From Mycobacterium gallinarum (lineage in GTDB: Bacteria > Actinomycetota > Actinomycetes > Mycobacteriales > Mycobacteriaceae): a stretch of 64,000 nt of DNA. The stretch is from assembly GCF_010726765.1 (NCBI RefSeq), contig NZ_AP022601.1, forward strand, positions 2,108,001-2,172,000, read 5' to 3'. Shown piece after piece: positions 46,384 to 54,138 of the stretch. The stretch's first letter is position 1, and each line of letters begins with the position of its first letter. Below the pieces are notes generated by a model that worked only from the letters and a program-made list of their open reading frames with translations, was not told the DNA's origin and searched no databases. The position numbers were made by a program, and so were the translations under genes.

Positions 46384-47469
46384 ATGCCTGAGTCAAGCAT
46401 CGTCGTGCGGCCTGAACCGATGGAGAGCGGTTCCTACACGGCCAGTTCCCGGCTTCAGGCCGCAGGACTGCCTGCGGCCATGGCGATATTCGAGAAGGCG
46501 GCCGACGCGGTACCGCTGCCCAAGCAACCAGGGCCGATCGTCGTCGCCGACTACGGCGCAGCCAACGGCCACAACTCTCTTCTGCCCATGTGCGCGGCTA
46601 TCGCTGTGCTGCGCAAGCGAACCCGACACGACCATTCGATCCTGGTCGTCCACACCGACCTGCCGGACAACGACTTCACGGCATTGTTCAAGACACTCAG
46701 TGACGACCCGGACAGTTACCTGCGAAAAGATGCGGCGACATTCGCCTCGGCCGTGGGTCGCTCCTTTTACGCGCAGATCCTCCCGTCCAACAGCGTCAAC
46801 CTGGGTTGGAGTTCGTGGGCGATCCAATGGCTCAGCCGCGTGCCCGCGCCGGTCCCCGACCACATCCACGTCGCCTACAGCAGCGACGAGCGTGTCAAAG
46901 CCGAGTATGCGCGTCAGGCCGCGCACGACTGGCACGAGTTCGTCGCATTCCGTGGCAGAGAGTTGGCGCCCGGCGGACGGATAGTGGTGATGACGCCGGG
47001 TATCGATGAGTCCGGCGACTTCGGGTACCACCCGCTCCTCAACAGCATGTACGACGCGGTGGCCGAACTCACCGCGGCCGGACTGATCACCGAGGACGAG
47101 AAACACCGGATGGTACTGCCGATCGCCGGACGCAACGCTGCCGACTTCCGCGCGTGCTTTGCGCCCTCCGGGCGGTTCGAGAATCTCGAGATCGAGCAAC
47201 TCGACCTTTTCGACGCCGAAGACCGTTTCTTCAAGCAGTACCAAATTGACAAGGACGCCAAGGCTTTCGGTGCTCAGTGGGGGGCTTTCTGCCGAGCCGC
47301 GGCGTTCCCCACGTTCGCAAGCGCGCTCGAAGGAGGCCACGCCGACCCACGCAAGACGGAGCTCTTCGATCGGCTCGAGGCCGGAGTGGTCAGTCGGCTG
47401 GCGGCATCGCCGGAGCAGACGCAGATTCCGATGGCGCATGTGGTGCTGGTGAAGCGACAATCGAAGTAG
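46384..47469 (+). CDS. SABATH-type SAM-dependent carboxyl methyltransferase (fatty acid O-methyltransferase-like)
   Basis: A 361-aa protein of the plant-like SABATH (Methyltransf_7) family. The N-terminal SGSYTASSRLQAAGLP is the SAM/substrate gate, VVADYGAANGHNSLLPM (about 52-68) is the SAM-binding motif, LVVHTDLPDNDFTALFKTL is conserved, and SFYAQILPSNSVNLGWSSWA carries the carboxylate-binding Ser/Asn/Trp segment. A mycobacterial member from M. marinum has been described as a fatty-acid O-methyltransferase, so methyl-ester formation on a free carboxylate is likely. GGAGG lies 8 bases before the ATG. It follows the SDR pseudogene by 60 bp. Confidence 0.9.
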   Translation: MPESSIVVRPEPMESGSYTASSRLQAAGLPAAMAIFEKAADAVPLPKQPGPIVVADYGAANGHNSLLPMCAAIAVLRKRTRHDHSILVVHTDLPDNDFTALFKTLSDDPDSYLRKDAATFASAVGRSFYAQILPSNSVNLGWSSWAIQWLSRVPAPVPDHIHVAYSSDERVKAEYARQAAHDWHEFVAFRGRELAPGGRIVVMTPGIDESGDFGYHPLLNSMYDAVAELTAAGLITEDEKHRMVLPIAGRNAADFRACFAPSGRFENLEIEQLDLFDAEDRFFKQYQIDKDAKAFGAQWGAFCRAAAFPTFASALEGGHADPRKTELFDRLEAGVVSRLAASPEQTQIPMAHVVLVKRQSK

Positions 47470-47475
47470 TAGCCA

Positions 47476-48438
47476 TCAGCTTGCCATCCGCTCACGAAAG
47501 GTGTTGCGGTAGTTCAAGGGTGCTACTCCGGTCAGCCGCCGGAACTGCTCGCGAAAATTGGCCGGGGAGGTGAAGCCGACCTCACGGCCGATCCTTTCGA
47601 CACCGTATGCGGTGCTCTCGAGCAGCTGCTGAGCATGGCGGACCCGCACTCCGGTCAGCCATTGCATCGGCGTCTGACCCGTCTCAGACTGGAATCGCCG
47701 GTTCAGGGTTCGCACGCTCACCGCGGCGCGGGCCGCGATGTCGTGCAACGTCACGTCGCGGTGTGCTTCCTGTTCGATCCACGCGAGTACATCGTCGAGC
47801 TCGGTGCGCTCGGCAATGTGTTTGACAGCCGCCTGATTTCGGAGAATGAACTGCGCCTGTCCCCCGCTGCGATGCAGGGGTGCCACGGCGAGTCGGGCCG
47901 CGTCGGCCGCCACCGCGGCTCCGTAGTCGCGAGCGATCATGTGCAGGCACAGGTCCAAACCGGCCGATGCGCCCGCCGATGTCAGCACCTGGCCGTCGTC
48001 GACGTAGAGGACATCGGGATCGAGGTCGACGGCGGGAAAGCGCGCGCGAAAGTACTCGGTGGCGATCCAATGGGTCGTCGCGCGCTTACCGTCCAGCAAT
48101 CCGGTGGCGGCCAGGGTGATGGCACCTGAGCAGATCGATGCGATCCGCGCGCCGCGAGCATGGGCGGCGGTCAGGGCCGACAGCACCTCCTGGGAGGTAT
48201 CGACCGTGGGGTCGTTACGTCCGGGGACGACGATGGTGTCGGCATCGGCCAGCGCTTCGAGGCCGTGGTCGGTGGCGATGCGGAGCGGCCCGGCGGTGAC
48301 CTCCGGTTGTGACCCGCACACCACGATGCGGTATCCCGGTGCGCCAGAGGGCAACTGGACCCGACCGAAGGCTTCGACCGCGGTTGCCAGATCAAAAGCA
48401 ATGGTGTCTGGCAGCGCCAGCACAGCGACGACATGCAT
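47476..48438 (-). CDS. GATase1/DJ-1-AraC family transcriptional regulator (FtrA/GlxA-like)
   Basis: A 320-aa regulator. Residues 1-185 form a DJ-1/PfpI-like domain with the nucleophile-elbow Cys in IASICSGAITLAATGLLDGK, and residues ~215-315 form two AraC helix-turn-helix motifs (LHDIAARAAVSVRTLNRRFQ, GVERIGREVGFTSPANFREQ). Such regulators sense nitrogenous metabolites (GlxA/GbdR group); the ligand here is unknown. It is divergent from a second DJ-1-like gene across a region with three 11-bp repeats, and convergent with the SABATH gene (6-bp gap). Confidence 0.92.
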   Translation of the reverse strand: MHVVAVLALPDTIAFDLATAVEAFGRVQLPSGAPGYRIVVCGSQPEVTAGPLRIATDHGLEALADADTIVVPGRNDPTVDTSQEVLSALTAAHARGARIASICSGAITLAATGLLDGKRATTHWIATEYFRARFPAVDLDPDVLYVDDGQVLTSAGASAGLDLCLHMIARDYGAAVAADAARLAVAPLHRSGGQAQFILRNQAAVKHIAERTELDDVLAWIEQEAHRDVTLHDIAARAAVSVRTLNRRFQSETGQTPMQWLTGVRVRHAQQLLESTAYGVERIGREVGFTSPANFREQFRRLTGVAPLNYRNTFRERMAS

Positions 48439-48456
48439 ACCGGCACCATAACAGGA

Positions 48457-48489
48457 CTTGGCAATATCTTGGCGATATGTGGCGATCTG
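48457..48489. promoter_or_regulatory. Three tandem 11-bp imperfect repeats
   Basis: CTTGGCAATAT, CTTGGCGATAT and GTGGCGATCTG follow each other without gaps between the divergent AraC-type regulator (start 48438) and the DJ-1-like gene. One unit per helical turn on one DNA face is the layout expected for AraC-family binding. Confidence 0.6.
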
Positions 48490-48529
48490 GCCACTGGCAA
48501 CCCGGCCGAAACGGGTCGACGATCACCGT

Positions 48530-49159
48530 GTGTACGCACAGATCGTGTTGTTCGACGGGTTCGATCCGCTCGACGCCACCGCACCGTTCGAAGTGCTTGC
48601 CGCCGGCAGTGACTTCGCCGGAGGCGAACTCCAGGTTGAACTGGTGTCTGCCGAGGGGCCTAGGGAGGTGCTCGGTGGGACCCTGGGAATGGTCTTGCAT
48701 GCCACCGCGCAGCTCGACCCGTCGAAGCCCGGCTTCATCGTCGTGCCCGGCGCGTCCGGGCCGATCGACGGCGATCCCGACGAGGTCGACACCATCCCCG
48801 TCCTGCTCGCACGGTTCGCGGAATCCGCAGTTATTCCGCTGCTGCGCAAGGCGATGGAGAATCCAGATGTCACCGTGGCCACGGTGTGCGGAGGCTCGCT
48901 CGCGCTGGCGATGGGTGGGCTGCTGGAGGGCCGTAACGCGGTCACCCACCACCTCGGCATGGACCTGCTCGAGGCTACGGGCGTGACCACAGTGCACGCC
49001 CGGGTCGTCGACGACGGCGACCTGGTGACGTCCGGAGCCGTCACCTCCGGTTTGGACCTCGCACTCCATCTGCTCGACCGCTTCTACGGAGCGACGGTCG
49101 CCCTCGCGGTCGAGGAGTTGTTCGCCTACGAACGACGAGGGACGGTGTGGACAGCATGA
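48530..49159 (+). CDS. DJ-1/PfpI family protein
   Basis: A 209-aa protein. VYAQIVLFDGFDPLDATAPF begins the fold and TVCGGSLALAMGGLLEGR (about residue 118) holds the nucleophile-elbow Cys; HHLGMDLL and TSGAVTSGLDLALHLLDRFY follow, as in isonitrile-hydratase-like and AraC-sensor DJ-1 domains, but no DNA-binding domain is attached. GTG 48530 is preferred: the alternative TTG 48458 lies inside the operator repeats. It probably is the enzyme regulated by the divergent GATase-AraC protein. Confidence 0.82.
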   Translation: MYAQIVLFDGFDPLDATAPFEVLAAGSDFAGGELQVELVSAEGPREVLGGTLGMVLHATAQLDPSKPGFIVVPGASGPIDGDPDEVDTIPVLLARFAESAVIPLLRKAMENPDVTVATVCGGSLALAMGGLLEGRNAVTHHLGMDLLEATGVTTVHARVVDDGDLVTSGAVTSGLDLALHLLDRFYGATVALAVEELFAYERRGTVWTA

Positions 49160-49455
49160 GCATTGCCGGAGACTGGGACGTCACGATCAAGACACCGATC
49201 GGCTCGCTCGCCGTGCGTTACACCTTCACCGAACAGGACGGCGCCCTCACCGGTTCCGCGACCGGCAAGGACGAGACGGTTGCGCTACAGGGCATCGTGG
49301 TTGATGGACAACGGATTACGTGGAGCCAGTCGGTGCGTAAGCCGATGCGGCTGAACCTCGACTTCGACGTCATCGTCGACGGCGACCGACTCGTCGGCCA
49401 TTCTCGCGCGGGCCGCCTACCGCGGTCGGCGGTGACGGGTGTGCGCCGCCGCTAG
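49156..49455 (+). CDS. Small beta-rich protein of unknown function
   Basis: A 99-aa protein whose ATG overlaps the upstream TGA (ATGA), so it is coupled to the DJ-1 gene. The sequence alternates as beta strands: WDVTIKTPIGSLAVRYTFTE, QDGALTGSATGKDETVALQG, ITWSQSVRKPMRLNLDFDVI, then DGDRLVGHSRAGRLP. It resembles the small lipocalin-like beta-barrel proteins that recur beside mycobacterial metabolic genes. The 3' end overlaps the convergent acyl-CoA dehydrogenase by 4 bp. No motif gives a function. Confidence 0.7.
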   Translation: MSIAGDWDVTIKTPIGSLAVRYTFTEQDGALTGSATGKDETVALQGIVVDGQRITWSQSVRKPMRLNLDFDVIVDGDRLVGHSRAGRLPRSAVTGVRRR

Positions 49456-51194
49456 GGCGCCATCTCGTAGGCGCCGTCGTAGGCCTTGACCCGTTCCCAG
49501 ACCCGATGGAACCGTTCCGCGTCGGGAACGGGCTTGCGGATCGCGCTCAGCGCCCAGTCCTGCTGGGCCGTCGTCGCGGTCGGCTTACCATGCAGCGCAA
49601 CGGCATACATATTGAAGTCGCGGATCTGGAAATCGAAGATCTGGTCGAGCATGTCGGCGTCCAGGCCCGTCAGCGCGGCCTGCTCCAGGATCAGCTGTCC
49701 GTACACGATCAACGAAAACAGATGTCCCACGTTGAGCAGGAAGTCGAGATCCTTCTGCTGGTCGGCGTCGGGCGCGGCGGTCAGGAGAAACTCACGGAAT
49801 GCCTTGGCCTGGTCGTAGAACACCGCGACATTCGCAATGCCAGCATGTGCCTCGTACACCGGAGTCCAATCGGCGAACTGCACCTTTCCAGCACCCCGCG
49901 TCGGCCCCTGGTTCCAGAAGAATGTGTCGTCCGCAGCGTCGTTGCGCATCGGGATCGGCGGATATTCCTTGGGATTCAGCATGTAGTTCGGCATGAACTT
50001 GAGCACCAGGCCGACGTTCACGTGCACGGTGCCCTCCAGTCGCGGCAGGGTGCCGATGAACTGTGCAACCTCGCGGAACATCGTGTCCTTCTCGTATCCC
50101 TTGGCGGCGATCACGTCGTGCAACGCCCGCAGCACGGTTTCGCCCTCCATGGTGACCTTGGCTTTGGTCATGGGGTTGAACAGCAGATATCGGCGGTCAT
50201 CGAGGCTCGCGGCACGGAAGTAGTCGACGGAGCGCTGGCTGAACAGCTTCATCGCGATCAGCCGCGAGTACGCGTCGACGAAGTTGGTTCGTACGTGGGT
50301 GAATTCGGTGACCGGGTTGCCGTACAGGATGCGGTTCTGAGCGTGGGTGATCGCCTCGTAGAAGGCGTGCTCTGACATGCCGATGGAGCACGAGCACAGG
50401 TTGAACTTGCCGACGTTGACCGTATTCAGCGCCGCGGCAAAGGCTTCCACGCCGGTGTGCAGAATGTCCTCCTCTCGCACCGGATAGTTGTCCAACCGGA
50501 AGGTGCTGACGTAGATCTGCATGTGCACGACGTTGTCGATCAGGTGGTAGTCGTCGTGCTGACTGTCGGCGACGAACCACATGTACGCGTCTTGGCCCTC
50601 GACGTCGCCGCGCCGTCCGAATACCGACACCATGCTGGCGACGTTGCCGTTGCCGATGTAGTACTTCTCCCCCGTCGCCCGGTACAGGATGCCGTTCGCG
50701 CGGTCCTCCTCGCTCGCCGGCGTCAGCACCATGTCGGTGTTGTAGACGTCGGCGCCGCGGGAGCGTTCGGACAACCCGAAGGCCATCACCTCGCCGGCGT
50801 CGAGGTCGTCGGCTGCCCTCAGCTTGGCGTCCTTGTTCTCGCTCTGCCAAATGGGTCCCAGGCCGAGAATGGTGACCTGTTCGGTGTACCAGTACGTCAG
50901 CCCGTAGAACCCGAGGATCTCCGAGAGGGCGGCGTTGCGCGCGGCATCCCAGCGCTTGTCCGGGTCGCCCGCGGCGAATTCCGACGGGGTGAGGAACGTC
51001 GCGAACAGTTTCTCGCGCTTGACGAAGTCGACGAAGTCGGCCGGCCATTGCGCGGCCAGATCGTCATCCAGTAGGCGCTTCTTGCCCTGACTTTCGAACC
51101 AGTCGATGGTCGCACGCAACAACCTGCGCGTTTCGGCATCGAACTGCGGCGGGTCGTAGGTGTTGGGGTCGAAAAGCAAGCCATCGGTCGTCAT
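49452..51194 (-). CDS. Acyl-CoA dehydrogenase-like flavoprotein
   Basis: A 580-aa protein, longer than classical ~390-aa acyl-CoA dehydrogenases. AFGLSERSRGADVYNTDMVL near 139-158 corresponds to the FAD-binding beta motif and YRATGEKYYIGNGNVASMVS to the following strand. The C-terminal half is helical (VGKFNLCSCSIGMSEHAFYE and RLIAMKLFSQRSVDYFRAAS correspond to the family's C-terminal bundle). An obvious catalytic Glu was not identified by eye. Substrate unknown. It is separated by 28 bp from the Hsp70-like gene upstream on the same strand. Confidence 0.82.
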   Translation of the reverse strand: MTTDGLLFDPNTYDPPQFDAETRRLLRATIDWFESQGKKRLLDDDLAAQWPADFVDFVKREKLFATFLTPSEFAAGDPDKRWDAARNAALSEILGFYGLTYWYTEQVTILGLGPIWQSENKDAKLRAADDLDAGEVMAFGLSERSRGADVYNTDMVLTPASEEDRANGILYRATGEKYYIGNGNVASMVSVFGRRGDVEGQDAYMWFVADSQHDDYHLIDNVVHMQIYVSTFRLDNYPVREEDILHTGVEAFAAALNTVNVGKFNLCSCSIGMSEHAFYEAITHAQNRILYGNPVTEFTHVRTNFVDAYSRLIAMKLFSQRSVDYFRAASLDDRRYLLFNPMTKAKVTMEGETVLRALHDVIAAKGYEKDTMFREVAQFIGTLPRLEGTVHVNVGLVLKFMPNYMLNPKEYPPIPMRNDAADDTFFWNQGPTRGAGKVQFADWTPVYEAHAGIANVAVFYDQAKAFREFLLTAAPDADQQKDLDFLLNVGHLFSLIVYGQLILEQAALTGLDADMLDQIFDFQIRDFNMYAVALHGKPTATTAQQDWALSAIRKPVPDAERFHRVWERVKAYDGAYEMAP

Positions 51195-51222
51195 GGCCGC
51201 CAGCCTAGAACCGCCGCCGACG

Positions 51223-52974
51223 CTAAGGCGCCGGTTGCGGCGGTTGGATCGGGTTCGGGACGAAGGGCAGACCGGGAATCGTCTCGTAGGGCAGCGTCGG
51301 GACGGTCGGCGGCGGCGGTGGCGTGCTTGCCGGCGGCTGAGTGGTCGTGGGTGGCGGCGCTTCGCTGGTCGGCGGAGGAGGCGCGGTCGTCGTCTCCGGG
51401 GGCGGCGGAGTGGTCGGGGGTGGTTCGGTCGGGGATGCGGTCACCGTCTCGGTCACCGGCGGCGGTGGCGCCTCCTGCGTGGCGGTCTCGGGTGGCGGGG
51501 CCTGCGTCTCCGGCGGCAAAGGCGCCTCCGCGCTCGTGGCCGGAGGCTGTGAGGGGGCCGTGGTCGACGCCGTCTCCGGCGGGGTATCGCCGTCGCGCAT
51601 CACGAAGATGAGGGCCGCCGCCAGTGCGACCAGCACCACCAACACGCCTGCCCCCAGCGCCACCTCGGGCCGGCGGTACCAGGGCAGCGCCTTCGCCGAG
51701 CGCTCGTCGTCATGCGGGTCGGGCTGGAACTGGATCTGCGGCCGGACGTCGTCGGGGTCGGCAGGCGAGTCGTACTCGTAGTGACCGGTCGGCGCCACGT
51801 CGGGAACGTCGTTGGCGTCCGACCATGCCAGTGCCCCGAACTGGCCCGACGGAGCCATCTCGTCGGCCGCCGGAACCACCTCGGGTGCCATCTGCGTGGC
51901 GGGCGCCGCCGCAGCGGCGGCAGCGGCCATGGCTGTCTGGTCGTCGTCGACGGTTCCGCGCACGGCCGTCAGGCCGGAGCCGATGGCCGCGGTCAGCTCG
52001 GGTTGACCGTTGGTGATTATCGGTACCCGGAAGCGGTCGGACAACGTTGTTGTGATGATCGGGATTCGCGCTCCTCCGCCGACGGTGGCAATCGCAGCAA
52101 GTTCGCGAACGCCGTTGCGCTCCAACGTTTCCTGCAGCACGCCAGCGAAGTCGGTGACCGGATGACGGATCGCGTCGTCGAGTTCGTTGCGCGTCAGCCT
52201 CACCTCGCCACGGTGTCCGGGCACGTCGGCCATCAACGAGGTGACGCTGGCGGTGGACAGCCGCTCCTTGGCGTTGCGGCACTCGGCCCGCAGACGCGTC
52301 AGCGAGCCGATCGCCGACGTACCCGACAGGTCGATGTTTCCCGCCGCCGACAGATCGTTGATCACGTGGGTGAGCAAGGCCTGGTCGACGAGATCACCGG
52401 AGAGATCGGTGTGGCGAACGGTGGGAGCAAGCGGCGCGTAGCCCGCGTCGGCGTCGAGCAGCGTGACGCTCGTCCCGGTGCCGCCGAAGTCGCACAGCGC
52501 GATGACGCCGCGCGTCGGCACACCCGGGTCGTCCTGCAGCGCCCGTACGGCGGCGGTGGCGTCGGACACCAGCGGCGCGGTGCCGAACTCCGGCAACGCG
52601 GCCAGCGCATTGCGCAGGCTTTCGACGGCCGCCGGACGCCAGTGTGCGGGATAGGTGACCGCGACCGGGTCGACCGGTGGCCGGCCGCCCGTCAAGGTGA
52701 GCAACAGGGCGCGCAGCGCATCGGCGAGCACACCGTCGGCGAGGTGGGTGGAACCGTCGGCCGCGACGATGCCGACCGGGTCACCGACTCGGTCGACGAA
52801 GTCGGTGAGGATCAGTCCACGCTCGTTGAGGTTGGGATTCTCGCTGGGCACCCCCACCTCGGGCGGCCGGTGCCCAAAGCGCGTCAGCACCGCGGTACGC
52901 GACAGCGCCGCTCGGCCCACGACCACCGCGGTCAGGCGTGTGGCACCTATCGAGAGCCCTAGCCCCTCTGACAT
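51223..52974 (-). CDS. Membrane-anchored Hsp70/actin-fold protein with Pro-rich tail (Rv2264c-like)
   Basis: A 583-aa protein in three parts. Residues ~1-375 are an actin/Hsp70-like ATPase domain (LGLSIGATRLTAVVVG phosphate-1-like, ALCDFGGTGTSVTLLDAD phosphate-2-like, AIATVGGGARIPIITTTL adenosine-like). An acidic linker leads to one membrane helix at about 437-460 (VALGAGVLVVLVALAAALIF). The final ~120 residues are an extracytoplasmic tail made almost wholly of Pro, Thr, Glu and Ala. It matches the proline-rich Rv2264c. A cytoplasmic ATPase joined to a surface tail suggests a cell-envelope sensor or scaffold (inference). Confidence 0.88.
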   Translation of the reverse strand: MSEGLGLSIGATRLTAVVVGRAALSRTAVLTRFGHRPPEVGVPSENPNLNERGLILTDFVDRVGDPVGIVAADGSTHLADGVLADALRALLLTLTGGRPPVDPVAVTYPAHWRPAAVESLRNALAALPEFGTAPLVSDATAAVRALQDDPGVPTRGVIALCDFGGTGTSVTLLDADAGYAPLAPTVRHTDLSGDLVDQALLTHVINDLSAAGNIDLSGTSAIGSLTRLRAECRNAKERLSTASVTSLMADVPGHRGEVRLTRNELDDAIRHPVTDFAGVLQETLERNGVRELAAIATVGGGARIPIITTTLSDRFRVPIITNGQPELTAAIGSGLTAVRGTVDDDQTAMAAAAAAAAPATQMAPEVVPAADEMAPSGQFGALAWSDANDVPDVAPTGHYEYDSPADPDDVRPQIQFQPDPHDDERSAKALPWYRRPEVALGAGVLVVLVALAAALIFVMRDGDTPPETASTTAPSQPPATSAEAPLPPETQAPPPETATQEAPPPPVTETVTASPTEPPPTTPPPPETTTAPPPPTSEAPPPTTTQPPASTPPPPPTVPTLPYETIPGLPFVPNPIQPPQPAP

Positions 52975-52980
52975 GTCTTC

Positions 52981-53027
52981 CCGTCTCGATCAGATTGTTG
53001 TCCGGAGATGTCCATCTGATCAGACGG
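52981..53027. terminator. Long near-perfect inverted repeat between the oxidoreductase and Hsp70-like genes
   Basis: CCGTCT-c-GATCAGAT (52981-52995) pairs with ATCTGATC-AGACGG (53014-53027), 14 base pairs with one bulged C and an 18-base loop. It starts 13 bases after the stop of the upstream minus-strand gene and ends 6 bases before the Hsp70-like ATG. It could terminate the first gene, attenuate the second or be an operator. Confidence 0.6.
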
Positions 53028-53039
53028 CGAAAACGTTAC

Positions 53040-54128
53040 TCAGCGGATGGTCCCGAACCCGGGAATCAGTGGTAGATCGAGCGCGGTGACCCAGCCCGGG
53101 GACAGGTCGTTGACGGCAGGCACCGCGTTCAGCGCGCGCAGGCCGGTCGCGAGGCACCCGGCGGCCGCGGCATCGCGCCCCGAGCCGTCGGTGAACCTGA
53201 ATGCGGTCTCCTGGAAGATGCTCGGCGTCCCCTCGATGTCGACGCGGTAGACGTCGTTCTGGTTGCCGGTCGGCCAGTCGGGTGCGGCGTCGTCGCCGAT
53301 CCGGTTGACGTGTTCGAGCTGGATGCGGGTCTTGCCCTGGTAGAGGCCGTTGATCGTGAACCGCACGGCCGCGACGTTCCCCGCGGGGATGACGCCCTTG
53401 GCGGACTTGCGTTCGTTGGGGGTCACCCACTTGTCGTAGGTCGTGGTGATCTCGTCGAGCATGATGCCCGCCGCGTGCGCGATCATGGGAACGGTTCCGC
53501 CCCAGGCGAAGACTAGGATGTCGGGGGTTTCGAGCATGGCCTTCTTCTCGGGGGGCCTGCCGATTCCCATCTCACGCTCGTAGTCGCCGGTGTAGTTCGT
53601 GTAGTCGAGCAGTTCGGAAGCACGTACCGTACGCACCTCGGAGCACAGCCCCATCAGCGTCATGGGGAACAGGTCGTTGGCGAAGCCGGGATCGATGCCG
53701 GTGGTGAAACAGGACGCCTCGCCGAGCTCACAGGCCGCGGTGATGGGTTCGATCCAGTTGGGCGGGTTGAGGTGCATGGTCGGCCACACCCAAGGGGTCA
53801 TCGCCGTCGAGCAGACGTCGATCCCCGCCCGTAGGAACCGGGTGATGAGGTTGATGTTCTCCTCGGCGTGCGCGGCGGTGGGTCCGTAGTGCACCAGGGC
53901 GTCGGGTTTGAGCGCGATCAGCGCGTCGATGTCGTCGGTGGCGGTGATTCCCAGCGTCGTGTCGAGACCGCAGACCTCTCCGACGTCGCGGCCGACCTTG
54001 TCGGGGTTGCTGACTCCGACGCCGACCAGTTCGAACAGCGGATGTTTGACGATCTCGGGGATCACCATCTGGCCGACGAAGCCAGTGCCGAAGACGACGA
54101 TCCGCTTCTTCTGAGAGTCAACAGTCAC
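53040..54128 (-). CDS. NAD(P)-binding oxidoreductase, diaminopentanoate/dihydrodipicolinate-dehydrogenase-like
   Basis: A 362-aa protein. RIVVFGTGFVGQMVIPEIVK (residues 9-28) is a Rossmann nucleotide motif, followed by VHYGPTAAHAEENINLITRF and AGIDVCSTAMTPWVWPTMH. The pattern is that of dihydrodipicolinate reductase N-domain proteins and 2,4-diaminopentanoate dehydrogenase-like enzymes common in mycobacteria, where substrates are usually unknown. The start at 54128 is GTG. Single gene or cotranscribed with the Hsp70-like gene through the hairpin gap. Confidence 0.85.
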   Translation of the reverse strand: MTVDSQKKRIVVFGTGFVGQMVIPEIVKHPLFELVGVGVSNPDKVGRDVGEVCGLDTTLGITATDDIDALIALKPDALVHYGPTAAHAEENINLITRFLRAGIDVCSTAMTPWVWPTMHLNPPNWIEPITAACELGEASCFTTGIDPGFANDLFPMTLMGLCSEVRTVRASELLDYTNYTGDYEREMGIGRPPEKKAMLETPDILVFAWGGTVPMIAHAAGIMLDEITTTYDKWVTPNERKSAKGVIPAGNVAAVRFTINGLYQGKTRIQLEHVNRIGDDAAPDWPTGNQNDVYRVDIEGTPSIFQETAFRFTDGSGRDAAAAGCLATGLRALNAVPAVNDLSPGWVTALDLPLIPGFGTIR

Positions 54129-54138
54129 GCGGTATCCG

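Noticed and set aside
46393..47460. A 355-codon frame antisense to the SABATH methyltransferase
   Set aside because: No recognisable domain; it is the reverse-strand shadow of a well-supported gene with a good ribosome site.
51300..51560. GC-rich tandem pattern considered as a minisatellite
   Set aside because: It is the codon pattern of the Pro/Thr-rich tail of the Hsp70-like protein, with no exact repeat unit.
51712..52962. A 416-codon plus-strand frame over the Hsp70-like gene
   Set aside because: Arg/Gly-rich shadow of the opposite strand without motifs.
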